Position numbers and translations under genes: made by a program. The notes below the pieces were generated by a model. That model was not told the origin of the DNA, made no database searches, and saw only the letters and a list, made by a program, of their open reading frames with translations. This document shows positions 1 to 6,651 of a stretch of DNA of 34,771 bases, in pieces. Source of the DNA: Clostridiaceae bacterium (GTDB lineage Bacteria > Bacillota > Clostridia > DSM-8532); assembly GCA_012521615.1 (NCBI GenBank), contig JAAYMA010000096.1, positions 1 to 34,771 on the forward strand, given 5' to 3'. Position 1 is the first letter of the stretch; each line of letters starts with the position of its first letter.

Positions 1-1
1 G

Positions 2-475
2 GCTTCAATGCTGGGTTTATCTTCACTTCTCCTTTGTATGAGTATGGGTGCCATGCTGATTAACATTACCCGAGCTGGCAATGCAATTCTTAAACTTGTG
101 GACAATATAACGCCCCCAATTTTTCTGATGTTTTTTGTTGTTTCAGGTATGGAATTAAATATTATGACCATACCCCAAATTGGGCTTATAGGTATTCTTT
201 ATGTGACATGCCGTGTAATTGGCAAAGTAGCAGGTGCATACATAGGTGCTGCAATTATGAAGGCACCGGAAACTGTCAGAAAATATCTTGGATTTACACT
301 TGTTCCTCAAGCAGGTGTTGCCATCGGTCTTTCCTTGATTGCTTCCAACACTCTTCCTGCCGAGCTTGGTCAAACCATTCGCACGGTAATTCTATGTGCG
401 ACTTTGATTTATGAATTGGTAGGTCCGGCCATTACCAAGATATCTTTGGAGAAAGCAGGAGAAATTACTGGGTAA
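2..475 (+). CDS. CPA2-type Na+/H+ (cation/proton) antiporter, 3' end only
   Basis: The reading frame is open to the left edge of the window, so the gene is truncated at its 5' end and only about 157 C-terminal residues are visible. They form several hydrophobic membrane segments with the pattern of the last helices of KefB/NapA-like (CPA2) exchangers: a GMELN segment, a small/Gly-rich helix (VIGKVAGAYIGA) and the LVPQAGVAIGLSL stretch typical of the transmembrane core. The family exchanges Na+ or K+ for protons across the cytoplasmic membrane. No RCK/TrkA-N domain follows the membrane part, as the gene stops soon after the last helix. The family call is fairly secure; the transported ion cannot be told from this piece. 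Confidence 0.82.
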   Translation, partial: ASMLGLSSLLLCMSMGAMLINITRAGNAILKLVDNITPPIFLMFFVVSGMELNIMTIPQIGLIGILYVTCRVIGKVAGAYIGAAIMKAPETVRKYLGFTLVPQAGVAIGLSLIASNTLPAELGQTIRTVILCATLIYELVGPAITKISLEKAGEITG

Positions 476-544
476 GTTAATTGAAACATGGTTTGTTTTT
501 TCCTATAATGATTATGGCTATTTTGTGAAACAGGAGGAATTGAA

Positions 545-736
545 ATGGCTTGTAACCCTACTATTAATTGTACCTGTACATATACTTCATGTTCCCGTCA
601 TGGTAAATGCTGTGAATGCGTTGCATATCACCGAAGAAGCGGAGAAGTACCAGGATGCTTCTTTTCAAAATCCGGCGAAAGCACTTATGACAGATCAATT
701 GAAAATCTGTACAGTGACTATAAAAACAATCGTTAA
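545..736 (+). CDS. small cysteine-rich protein, DUF6485 type
   Basis: This is a 63-residue protein with eight cysteines, all within the first 40 residues (positions 3, 9, 11, 16, 22, 23, 25, 38). The opening MACNPTINCTCTYTSC and the later VPGCFF resemble the DUF6485 family of clostridial mini-proteins, a match made from memory. The start is fixed by a perfect AGGAGG at 532-537, seven bases before the ATG. An overlapping frame that starts at 525 lacks such a site and is a shadow. The Cys pattern suggests a metal (zinc or Fe-S) site, but no function is known to me. It sits alone between the antiporter gene and a convergent gene. Confidence 0.8.
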   Translation: MACNPTINCTCTYTSCSRHGKCCECVAYHRRSGEVPGCFFSKSGESTYDRSIENLYSDYKNNR

Positions 737-778
737 AACTGTTGCCGTATAAACATTTTACTTTCAAAATTATAAAGT

Positions 779-810
779 AGCTGGTACAATTTCATTACTT
801 TGTACCAGCT
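779..810. terminator. hairpin between convergent genes
   Basis: An 11-bp perfect inverted repeat (AGCTGGTACAA, 779-789, with TTGTACCAGCT, 800-810) has a 10-base loop and lies between the two convergent genes ending at 736 and 856. The flank on the minus-strand exit side is A/T-rich, while the plus-strand exit lacks a clear U-tract. It probably acts mainly for the minus-strand gene or as an mRNA 3' stabiliser for both. Confidence 0.6.
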
Positions 811-855
811 ATTACCGCAAGCGCCATTAATTCTTTCTGCCCCTGCCTTCTGGTA

Positions 856-1206
856 CTAAAGTAATTTCTCTGCCCATTCAGCTTCCTTAAAGCCTATAAG
901 CACCATATCTTCCTTCACTATCAATGGACGCTTAACAAGCATTCCATCAGAAGAAAGCAGCTTAAGTTGCTCTTCTTCACTCATGTCAGACAGCTTATCC
1001 TTCAAGTTCATTTGCTTATACAGCATGCCACTGGTATTAAAAAATTTCTTTATAGGTAACCCGCTTTTCTGGTGCCATTTTTTTAATTCTTCATAGGTAG
1101 GATTATCCTCCACAATATGACGGGCTTCATATTCCAGACCATGTTCATCCAGCCATTTCTTAGCTTTCTTACAAGTTGAGCACTTAGGGTATTGTATGAA
1201 TAACAT
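856..1206 (-). CDS. Spx/ArsC (YffB/MgsR)-family thioredoxin-fold protein
   Basis: The product has 116 residues, the normal length for the ArsC/Spx family. It opens with FIQYPKCSTCKKA, giving a CxxC redox motif at Cys9 and Cys12, followed by KKWLDEHG and the family Arg-Pro signature (LVKRPLIV) near residue 93. Family members are either glutathione/thioredoxin-dependent arsenate reductases or Spx-type regulators that bind the RNA polymerase alpha subunit under thiol stress. The sequence alone does not separate these. There is no ars operon context, so an Spx/MgsR-like or generic thiol role is more likely than arsenate detoxification. A GAGGAGG site lies nine bases before the ATG. Confidence 0.85.
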   Translation of the reverse strand: MLFIQYPKCSTCKKAKKWLDEHGLEYEARHIVEDNPTYEELKKWHQKSGLPIKKFFNTSGMLYKQMNLKDKLSDMSEEEQLKLLSSDGMLVKRPLIVKEDMVLIGFKEAEWAEKLL

Positions 1207-1294
1207 ATAGCATTACCTCCTCATTTATCTCCATTAGCATAAGCTATCTGCTTACAATTATTCTACAGCAAATTGCTCTAAAATACTTCAGTAT

Positions 1295-1329
1295 AAAAAA
1301 GAACGCCAGGTTTATTGATTTGGCGTTCT
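1295..1329 (-). terminator. intrinsic terminator of the bacterioferritin gene
   Basis: Reading the minus strand, AGAACGCCA (1329-1321) pairs with TGGCGTTCT (1308-1300) in a 9-bp stem with a 12-base loop. A run of T follows directly (1300-1295). It lies 43 bases after the bacterioferritin stop codon. Confidence 0.85.
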
Positions 1330-1372
1330 AATTGCTTTAACCTCTTAAATTTAAGTCTGCCTACTATGAAAA

Positions 1373-1840
1373 TTAACCTACCTGAGTTGAAAGGAATACA
1401 GGCAATGTCATCTGTTCAATCTGATCTAAGAGTTCCTCGAGTTCATCCATATGACTATCTTCGTCATTCAGAATCTGCACAAGAATATCCTTGGTGGCGT
1501 GGTCATTCACCTCAGCCGCAAGTTTAATAGCATCATTATAAGCTTTAATTGCGATTTCCTCTGCATCACGGTCAAATTCAATCTGCTCCGGAATATTTTT
1601 TCCGATACGGATTTTACTTAGTTCAGACACAATTGGTGTTCCGCCGAGAAACAGTATTCTTCCAATAAGTTTTTCAGCATGTCTCATTTCTACAATTGCC
1701 CGTCTTTTGAAGCCTTCGTAAAGTTTACCATAACCCCAGTCCTCGCACATTTCAGCATGTACCATGTACTGATTGATGGCTGCAAGCTCGTCCGCAAGCA
1801 AGGCATTAAGAGTTTCAATAAGTTTAGAATTTCCTTTCAT
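1373..1840 (-). CDS. bfr: bacterioferritin
   Basis: The product has 155 residues, the usual length for bacterioferritin, which stores iron by oxidising Fe(II) at a diiron site inside a 24-subunit shell. All ferroxidase ligands are at their classical positions: Glu18, Glu51, His54, Glu94, Glu127 and His130. Met52, the heme-b axial ligand at the subunit dimer interface, is also present and separates Bfr from plain ferritin. The start has an AAAGGAG site just upstream. The gene appears monocistronic, with its own terminator and a long AT-rich leader that contains an inverted-repeat element. With FprA and the rubredoxin reductase-like gene nearby it fits an oxidative and iron stress theme, though the genes are not linked in one operon. 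Confidence 0.95.
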   Translation of the reverse strand: MKGNSKLIETLNALLADELAAINQYMVHAEMCEDWGYGKLYEGFKRRAIVEMRHAEKLIGRILFLGGTPIVSELSKIRIGKNIPEQIEFDRDAEEIAIKAYNDAIKLAAEVNDHATKDILVQILNDEDSHMDELEELLDQIEQMTLPVFLSTQVG

Positions 1841-1851
1841 ATCCAGAGCTC

Positions 1852-1983
1852 CTTTCTTTTAAGTAGTGTCAATATTTAAATATTTACTATAGTATTGGTA
1901 AAAAGTTTATATAATTATTTAATACCACTATTTTTTCAATAAACTCATCATTTTACAACTTCTGGACACTACTTTCAAGAAAG
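1852..1983. repeat. 132-bp AT-rich element bounded by 19-bp inverted repeats
   Basis: CTTTCTTTTAAGTAGTGTC (1852-1870) and GACACTACTTTCAAGAAAG (1965-1983) are inverted copies with two mismatches. The inner 10 bp match perfectly. Between them, ATAGT..GGTA and TACC..ACTAT can pair again around a very AT-rich loop, so the whole segment could fold into one long hairpin. It fills most of the gap between the speE stop and the bfr start, and its left arm adjoins the bfr ribosome site. It could be a MITE-like mobile repeat or a folded bfr leader. No clear target-site duplication is visible. Confidence 0.5.
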
Positions 1984-2001
1984 CGAGTTAAAATGCATTA
2001 A

Positions 2002-2847
2002 TCAAGCATTTTTCAAGAGTTCTTTCACATAATTCGGCAAAGCAAAACATCCCCTGTGCAGTTCGGTGTTGTAGTACCTGGTCTTTAAACCAAGGGAATC
2101 CCAGGTTGTACTTAAATCATCAATGGGATCAAGACCTTTGGAAGCAAAGCCCAAAAGAAAATGACCAGATGGATAAGTTGGGATATGCGCCTGATAAACC
2201 AATGCTTTTGGAAAAATTGATTTTATGCGCCTATGGGCACTTTGTGCAGCCAAAGCATCATTCGGGTAATAAGGACTTTCATGCTGATTTACCATAATAC
2301 CTGAAGAATTCAATGCTTTGAAACAATTTCCATAAAACTCCTCGGTAAACAGCGCCTCACCTGGCCCGAAGGGATCTGTTGAGTCCACTATTATTAAATC
2401 ATATTCATTATTTTTTCCAGCAACAAATTTAAGTCCATCCTCAAAATACAGGTTTACCCGTGGATCATCAAGTTTACACGATGTTTGGGGCAAATACTCC
2501 CTGCAAACGTCAACTACAAGTTTATCTATTTCCACCATATCAATCCGTTTTATTGAATCATATCTTGTAAGTTCCCTTACAATTCCGCCATCGCCTGCAC
2601 CAATAACAAGAACATCACTGATTTCCGGATTTACAGCCATAGGTACATGCGTCAACATCTCGTGGTAAATAAACTCATCCTTTTCAGTGAGCATCAGATA
2701 TCCGTCCAGCACCAAAATCCGGCCAAAGTCATAGGAATCAAACACATCTATGCGTTGAAACTCACTTTTCAGGCTTATTACGGGTTTTTTAACCTTGATT
2801 GAAAACCGCGAATTATCTGTATGATATTCAGTAAACCATAAATCCAT
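2002..2847 (-). CDS. speE: spermidine synthase
   Basis: This aminopropyltransferase moves the aminopropyl group of decarboxylated S-adenosylmethionine onto putrescine to give spermidine. The 281-residue product has the family opening MDLWFTEYHT, the nucleotide-binding GAGDGG (about 83-88) and the active-site VDSTDPFGPGEALF block with Asp155 and Asp158. The frame is open for another 39 codons upstream. I start at the internal ATG because family members begin there and a GGGGGG site lies five bases before it. It follows speD after about 146 bases on the same strand, so the two consecutive polyamine enzymes are probably cotranscribed. No putrescine-forming gene is in the window. Confidence 0.95.
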   Translation of the reverse strand: MDLWFTEYHTDNSRFSIKVKKPVISLKSEFQRIDVFDSYDFGRILVLDGYLMLTEKDEFIYHEMLTHVPMAVNPEISDVLVIGAGDGGIVRELTRYDSIKRIDMVEIDKLVVDVCREYLPQTSCKLDDPRVNLYFEDGLKFVAGKNNEYDLIIVDSTDPFGPGEALFTEEFYGNCFKALNSSGIMVNQHESPYYPNDALAAQSAHRRIKSIFPKALVYQAHIPTYPSGHFLLGFASKGLDPIDDLSTTWDSLGLKTRYYNTELHRGCFALPNYVKELLKNA

Positions 2848-2993
2848 ATTATCCCCCCATAACCCTAATTTTTTGCTTAAGTTTGCATAGCTGGAAACGA
2901 TTATTTTATCATTTCTCACATCAGGAGCTGAATACGATATATCAGAACCAAATGTTGTAATCATCTGGTTTTTCAGAAAAGGAACATTGCCTA

Positions 2994-3818
2994 CTATGAT
3001 TCGTAAATATTCATACCGCTGAAGATCTCAATCATTTCTTTCCGAAGACTGTCTATGATTTCAAGTCTCTTCGTAGGAGGAAGCTCATATACATCCTGAT
3101 TAAAAAGATAGTTTTGCAGTTCTATCTCCTTTATCAGCATTTTTGTATGGAATGTATTGGACTGATACACATTTACATCAACAGCATCATATTTTCTCAG
3201 GGTATTCTCATCTATATAATCCTGTATTGATTTTATATCATGGTCTATATAGTATTTTTTCCCGTGTATGTCCCTGGTAAATCCCCTCACCCGGTAATCT
3301 ATAGTTATTATATCCGAGTCAAAGCTGTCTATCAAAAAATTCAATGCATTTAAAGGAGAAATCATTCCACAGGTGGATACATCTATGTCTACACGAAATG
3401 TGGAAATAGTATTCTCTGGATGATACTCCGGATAGGTATGGACAGTTATATGACTTTTATCCAAATGAGCATGCACAGTTTCGCTATGTAAAGGCATACC
3501 GTTTAATTTGCCTTGATTGCATGTTTCGTCTATTTGATTGGGAGGCAGCGGCCCTTCCGCTATCAATAAGTTTACTGAAGCTCCCTGAGGTTCATAATCC
3601 TGTTTGGAGATATTCAGTATATTGGCTCCTATAATTTCAGCAACCTTGCATAGAATATTTGTTAGTCTCTCAGAATTATACTGTTCGTCTATATATTCGA
3701 TATAATCATTCTTCTCTCTTTCTGTTTCAGCGTAGCATACATCGTAAATGTTAAAGCTGAGGGATTTTGTAAGATTGTTAAAACCATACAAGGTCAACTT
3801 CTTCTCCAACCCTATCAT
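2994..3818 (-). CDS. speD: S-adenosylmethionine decarboxylase proenzyme
   Basis: This pyruvoyl enzyme decarboxylates S-adenosylmethionine to supply the aminopropyl donor for spermidine synthase, its downstream neighbour. At 274 residues it belongs to the longer, E. coli-like class rather than the short 120-130 residue type. The self-cleavage site is [14 protein letters not shown], with Ser122 expected to become the pyruvoyl group. Cys150 in [11 protein letters not shown] is the expected catalytic Cys. An ATG at 3818 is five bases after an AAGGG site; an adjacent GTG one codon earlier is an equally possible start. The presence of a long-class SpeD directly before SpeE supports a real spermidine pathway. 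Confidence 0.95.
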   Translation of the reverse strand: MIGLEKKLTLYGFNNLTKSLSFNIYDVCYAETEREKNDYIEYIDEQYNSERLTNILCKVAEIIGANILNISKQDYEPQGASVNLLIAEGPLPPNQIDETCNQGKLNGMPLHSETVHAHLDKSHITVHTYPEYHPENTISTFRVDIDVSTCGMISPLNALNFLIDSFDSDIITIDYRVRGFTRDIHGKKYYIDHDIKSIQDYIDENTLRKYDAVDVNVYQSNTFHTKMLIKEIELQNYLFNQDVYELPPTKRLEIIDSLRKEMIEIFSGMNIYES

Positions 3819-3851
3819 CACTGCCCTTCTGATTTACTAAAGTAAGAAGAT

Positions 3852-3880
3852 TATTGCATATTTTATTGGTAAATGCAACA
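3852..3880 (-). promoter_or_regulatory. possible speD promoter
   Basis: On the minus strand TTGCAT (3880-3875) and AATAAT (3857-3852) are separated by 17 bases, about 35 bases before the speD start. The -10 is close to consensus and the -35 weak, so this is only a plausible sigma-A promoter. Confidence 0.4.
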
Positions 3881-3944
3881 CCAATACATCTTTTACGTTT
3901 TCTCGGCAATATACGAAATAAATTTCTTGCAATTTTGCTCTATT

Positions 3945-4562
3945 TTATCTTATGAAATGTGTAGCAACTCTTTCCTCAGTTTCAGGTAATCCAAACTCTT
4001 TCTTTCCAAGTTCAATACTCTTCATAAGGAAAACCATATTTCTTGCAAGGGTTCTCATAGTCTGTTTTCCTTCTTCATCCTGATTGGCTTCGCCGGGGAG
4101 AAGGCCATGAATTGAATTCCAGTATTGGCTGGATGCAATCGGCATACCGGAAATTGTAAAGTATTTGTTTAGTTGATCGAAGGTTGACGAGCATCCTCCT
4201 CTTCTTGCACATACTATACTTGCTCCAACCTTCATAGTCTTATCAAAGTGGGTGCTGTAAAAAAGCCGGTCAAGGCATGCTATAAGGGTTGCATTTGCAG
4301 ATGCATAGTAGACCGGACTGGCTATCACAAGCCCGGCGGCCTCTTCAAATAAGGTGGCCAGTTTATTTACCTCATCATCAAAGACGCATTTACCCGCCTC
4401 AGCACAGTAATTGCATGCAATACATCCCCTGATGTTTTTATTGCCTACCACAACCTCAGTATATTCAATACCCGCTCCTTCGAATATTTTCTTCATCTCA
4501 CCCAGCGCTACTCCACAGTTGCTTCCTGGTCTTGGGCTTCCATTAATCATCAAGACTTTCAT
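3945..4562 (-). CDS. iron-sulfur flavoprotein (Isf-type, NADPH-dependent FMN reductase fold)
   Basis: The 205-residue protein begins with the FMN-binding MKVLMINGSPRPGSN loop of the flavodoxin-like FMN reductase family and has the second loop at ASPVYYASANATL. Between them lies a compact cysteine motif, C47-x2-C50-x2-C53-x5-C59, the spacing that binds a 4Fe-4S cluster in archaeal and clostridial iron-sulfur flavoproteins. Such proteins pass electrons between ferredoxin or NAD(P)H and acceptors such as O2, peroxide or small organics. The exact partner here is unknown. A GAGGGTGG site precedes the ATG. The gene stands alone between speD and the GDT1-family gene, with no obvious operon partner. 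Confidence 0.85.
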   Translation of the reverse strand: MKVLMINGSPRPGSNCGVALGEMKKIFEGAGIEYTEVVVGNKNIRGCIACNYCAEAGKCVFDDEVNKLATLFEEAAGLVIASPVYYASANATLIACLDRLFYSTHFDKTMKVGASIVCARRGGCSSTFDQLNKYFTISGMPIASSQYWNSIHGLLPGEANQDEEGKQTMRTLARNMVFLMKSIELGKKEFGLPETEERVATHFIR

Positions 4563-4843
4563 ATATAAACCACCCTCTATAAATGTTATTTTTAATCAGC
4601 CAATTTGTTACCATGAATTTTCTTCATCAGTTTCCGCTATGGTTTTCCGTGAATGCTGCCTGAAACTATTCAACGATCCAAACTCAAATCCATTATATTA
4701 CATAACAAATCTGTCTTTCAAAATAATTAAAAATTAAAGAATTATTTTTAAATACAGAAATATAATCTAAAACTATAATAAACTAATCATGAAGTAAAAA
4801 ACGGTATTTTATAGGAGCGATGGAATTGTACAGCAACATATTC

Positions 4844-5971
4844 CTATTCAGGCTTCCTCATTCTGAACAATTCGTCAATCCTATGGGACAGTACAATATC
4901 TGTTTTTCCTACTTCTTCAATATATGACTCAATGCTCTCGAATTTTTTCACAGGCTGACCAAGAAGAATTGCCTCCATCTGATTTCTGATGGAGTGAGCG
5001 CTGATTAAACTTTTTTCATCCTGAATTGTATTGATTAGGCATAGAGTATCCACAAGACAATCCAGAACTTTTTCTTTTGTGAACGGCTTTTCCGGATGGT
5101 TCGCCACAGTCGCACATGTTTCCTCCTGCCATTCATGATTGTCCAATGCCGCCTGCACAATCTCCTTTGAATGTCCAATGGCACACTGGCTTCCCTGGCA
5201 AGAAGAACAATACTCCAGACCAAGACATATATTGTTCAAATTTTCTTTCATATGCAGGTAATAATCATGAAGAAGTTTTGATTTGGCAATAAAATCAGAT
5301 CTGATTCCTGCGCGTCTTCTGCGTATTAATACATTTACCATCCAAGTTACAACCAAAGCCAATATACAAATAAAAGGAAGCACTATATGAATTTGCAAAA
5401 ATCGATCAGGTACTGTTTGATACAGCTTCTGAAGCCCAAAGAACATAAAAATTGAAGCCGCCAATATTTTAATGCCTATTTCCGGTATCTTATCCCCTAA
5501 CTTTTTACCAATAAAAATTCCCAGAGCTCCGGTGGCTATCATACCTAAAACAGTTCCAGCCAGTATCATTAACGGATATTCAGCATCTGCCGCCAGAGTA
5601 ATTGCAGTCAATTGGGTCTTATCACCGAGCTCACCTAAAAAGAATGCGATGGCTACCGTTACTGTCGGTCCAAATTGTATTCTTTGCTCTTTTCCGTCTT
5701 CTTCCTCTTTCTCAGGCTTCAGTGTCCAAAGTGCAAATCCGATAAACGCAGCTCCGGCAATCATCTGGACGGTGCTTATAGGAACAAGTCTGGAAAGATA
5801 GTTACCTAAAGCTACAGCCAGTCCATGATTCAAAAATGCTCCCACCCCTATGCCGAGCAGTACCTTTCTTACCGGGAACCGTGTGGCAAATGCCATGGCC
5901 AAAATTTGGGTCTTGTCCCCCATTTCTGCGATAAAGATTAATAAAAATGCCCTAATCATCTCTTGAAGCAT
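4844..5971 (-). CDS. GDT1/TMEM165 (UPF0016) family manganese exporter with a cysteine-rich C-terminal extension
   Basis: The N-terminal ~190 residues form a complete two-repeat GDT1/UPF0016 transporter. Each repeat has the ion-binding motif E-x-G-D-K-T (Glu16-Asp19 and Glu114-Asp117) in its first helix. Bacterial members export Mn2+. A yybP-ykoY manganese riboswitch lies directly upstream, which supports that substrate. The protein is 375 residues, whereas family members are usually about 190-230. After a seventh membrane helix (~193-215) and an RRRR stop there is a ~155-residue tail, probably cytoplasmic, with Cys249, 255, 258, 263, 286, 305 and 311. I do not recognise this tail as a known domain. 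It could be a metal-sensing module. An AGGGAGA site precedes the ATG. Confidence 0.88.
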   Translation of the reverse strand: MLQEMIRAFLLIFIAEMGDKTQILAMAFATRFPVRKVLLGIGVGAFLNHGLAVALGNYLSRLVPISTVQMIAGAAFIGFALWTLKPEKEEEDGKEQRIQFGPTVTVAIAFFLGELGDKTQLTAITLAADAEYPLMILAGTVLGMIATGALGIFIGKKLGDKIPEIGIKILAASIFMFFGLQKLYQTVPDRFLQIHIVLPFICILALVVTWMVNVLIRRRRAGIRSDFIAKSKLLHDYYLHMKENLNNICLGLEYCSSCQGSQCAIGHSKEIVQAALDNHEWQEETCATVANHPEKPFTKEKVLDCLVDTLCLINTIQDEKSLISAHSIRNQMEAILLGQPVKKFESIESYIEEVGKTDIVLSHRIDELFRMRKPE

Positions 5972-6055
5972 GTCAATTCTCCCTTATTCATATATTTTCT
6001 AATACAGTCGAATGAATTGAGCTGTCTGGAATAACATTCTGGTGAAATATCCAAT

Positions 6056-6103
6056 AAAAAAGACCTTTAGATTACCAGGCGTATTCTGATAATCTAAAAG
6101 TCT
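6056..6103 (-). terminator. riboswitch-controlled terminator
   Basis: On the minus strand AGACTTTTAGATTATCAG (6103-6086) pairs with CTGGTAATCTAAAGGTCT (6078-6061). This gives an 18-bp stem with two G-U pairs and a 7-base loop, followed at once by a run of six T (6061-6056). Its upstream arm contains the 3' strand of riboswitch stem P1, so the two structures exclude each other. Confidence 0.9.
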
Positions 6104-6190
6104 CGCTTTCTTTAACAAAAGGTTAAAGCAGATAAGACCAGGATTTCTCCAGTATGTTGATCTTATCTTTACAGCTACTCCCTTTTAGAA
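6093..6190 (-). promoter_or_regulatory. yybP-ykoY manganese riboswitch aptamer
   Basis: Reading the minus strand, the segment starts with CTAAAAGGGAGTAGC, contains the conserved ACATACTGG loop region and ends with AGCGAGACTTTTAG. These match the conserved start (AAAGGGGAGUAGC), L3 and end (AGCAAGACCUUU) of the yybP-ykoY class, which senses Mn2+. P1 forms from CTAAAAG (6188-6182) and CTTTTAG (6100-6094), plus one more pair. The terminator arm uses the same 3' strand. Mn2+ binding should hold P1 closed, block the terminator and turn on the exporter gene 120 bases downstream. The class assignment is from remembered consensus and the switching logic is inferred from the overlap. Confidence 0.92.
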
Positions 6191-6199
6191 CCAAAGCTT

Positions 6200-6228
6200 A
6201 TTCTATCAATCCGAAAATTTTTTGTCAA
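6200..6228 (-). promoter_or_regulatory. sigma-A promoter driving the manganese riboswitch
   Basis: A perfect TTGACA -35 (6228-6223, minus strand) and a TAGAAT -10 (6205-6200) are 17 bases apart. Transcription would begin near 6193, just before the first base of the aptamer. Confidence 0.8.
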
Positions 6229-6239
6229 TTCATCGGAGC

Positions 6240-6590
6240 TTATACATTATTATTTTTAGACAGAGCTCTCATTTTCCATACAATGAATCCTATGATAAAG
6301 CCTCCTAATGCCGGAACAATCCAGCCAAATCCATAATCAAATCCCGGCAGATACATGTCGGCAAAATCAATTATTTTCTTGATTATCGCTGTTTCTTTGA
6401 TGGATTTCGGCAATGCATTGCAAAAATCAAAAAATGCAGCAATCACTGTTAATATGGTTGTCCACCTGTATATATCTCTCTGTCTGTTAATAAATGGTGC
6501 CAATAATGATAATATAATCCCTGCCTTTAATGTCTTTTCCATATAATACTTTTCATTTGTTAAGGGATACCCCTTTACCACGCTGATCAT
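6240..6590 (-). pseudogene. C-terminal remnant of a BrnQ-type branched-chain amino acid carrier
   Basis: The open frame encodes at most 116 residues. Its last ~60 residues look like the end of the BrnQ/LIVCS transporter family: a conserved membrane segment, then YLPGFDYGFGWIVPALGGFIIGFI, resembling the final helix of these ~430-residue carriers. The first three quarters of such a protein are missing. Only 61 bases separate this frame from the next gene upstream, and no ribosome site precedes any start codon. I read it as the 3' remnant of a deleted gene. The alternative is a small unknown membrane protein. The assignment rests on pattern resemblance and is moderate. Confidence 0.5.
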
Positions 6591-6651
6591 CTTTTACCCA
6601 TAAAAAGTCTATTTCTAACCATTGACCGGCTATAGTGCATATGGATTTTGG

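Noticed and set aside
525-752. Overlapping 75-residue open frame with the same region as the cysteine-rich mini-protein
   Set aside because: It has no ribosome site, whereas the overlapping frame at 545 has a perfect AGGAGG at correct spacing and a recognisable protein.
856-1206. Firm call as arsenate reductase arsC
   Set aside because: The CxxC thioredoxin-like fold is shared with Spx/MgsR regulators, and no ars genes are nearby.
2848-2964. 39-codon N-terminal extension of spermidine synthase
   Set aside because: Family members start at the MDLWFTEYHT residue, which has its own GGGGGG site. The extension shows no family similarity.
4411-4737. 108-residue plus-strand frame antisense to the iron-sulfur flavoprotein gene
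   Set aside because: It overlaps a clear gene on the other strand, has no ribosome site, and its translation has no recognisable pattern.
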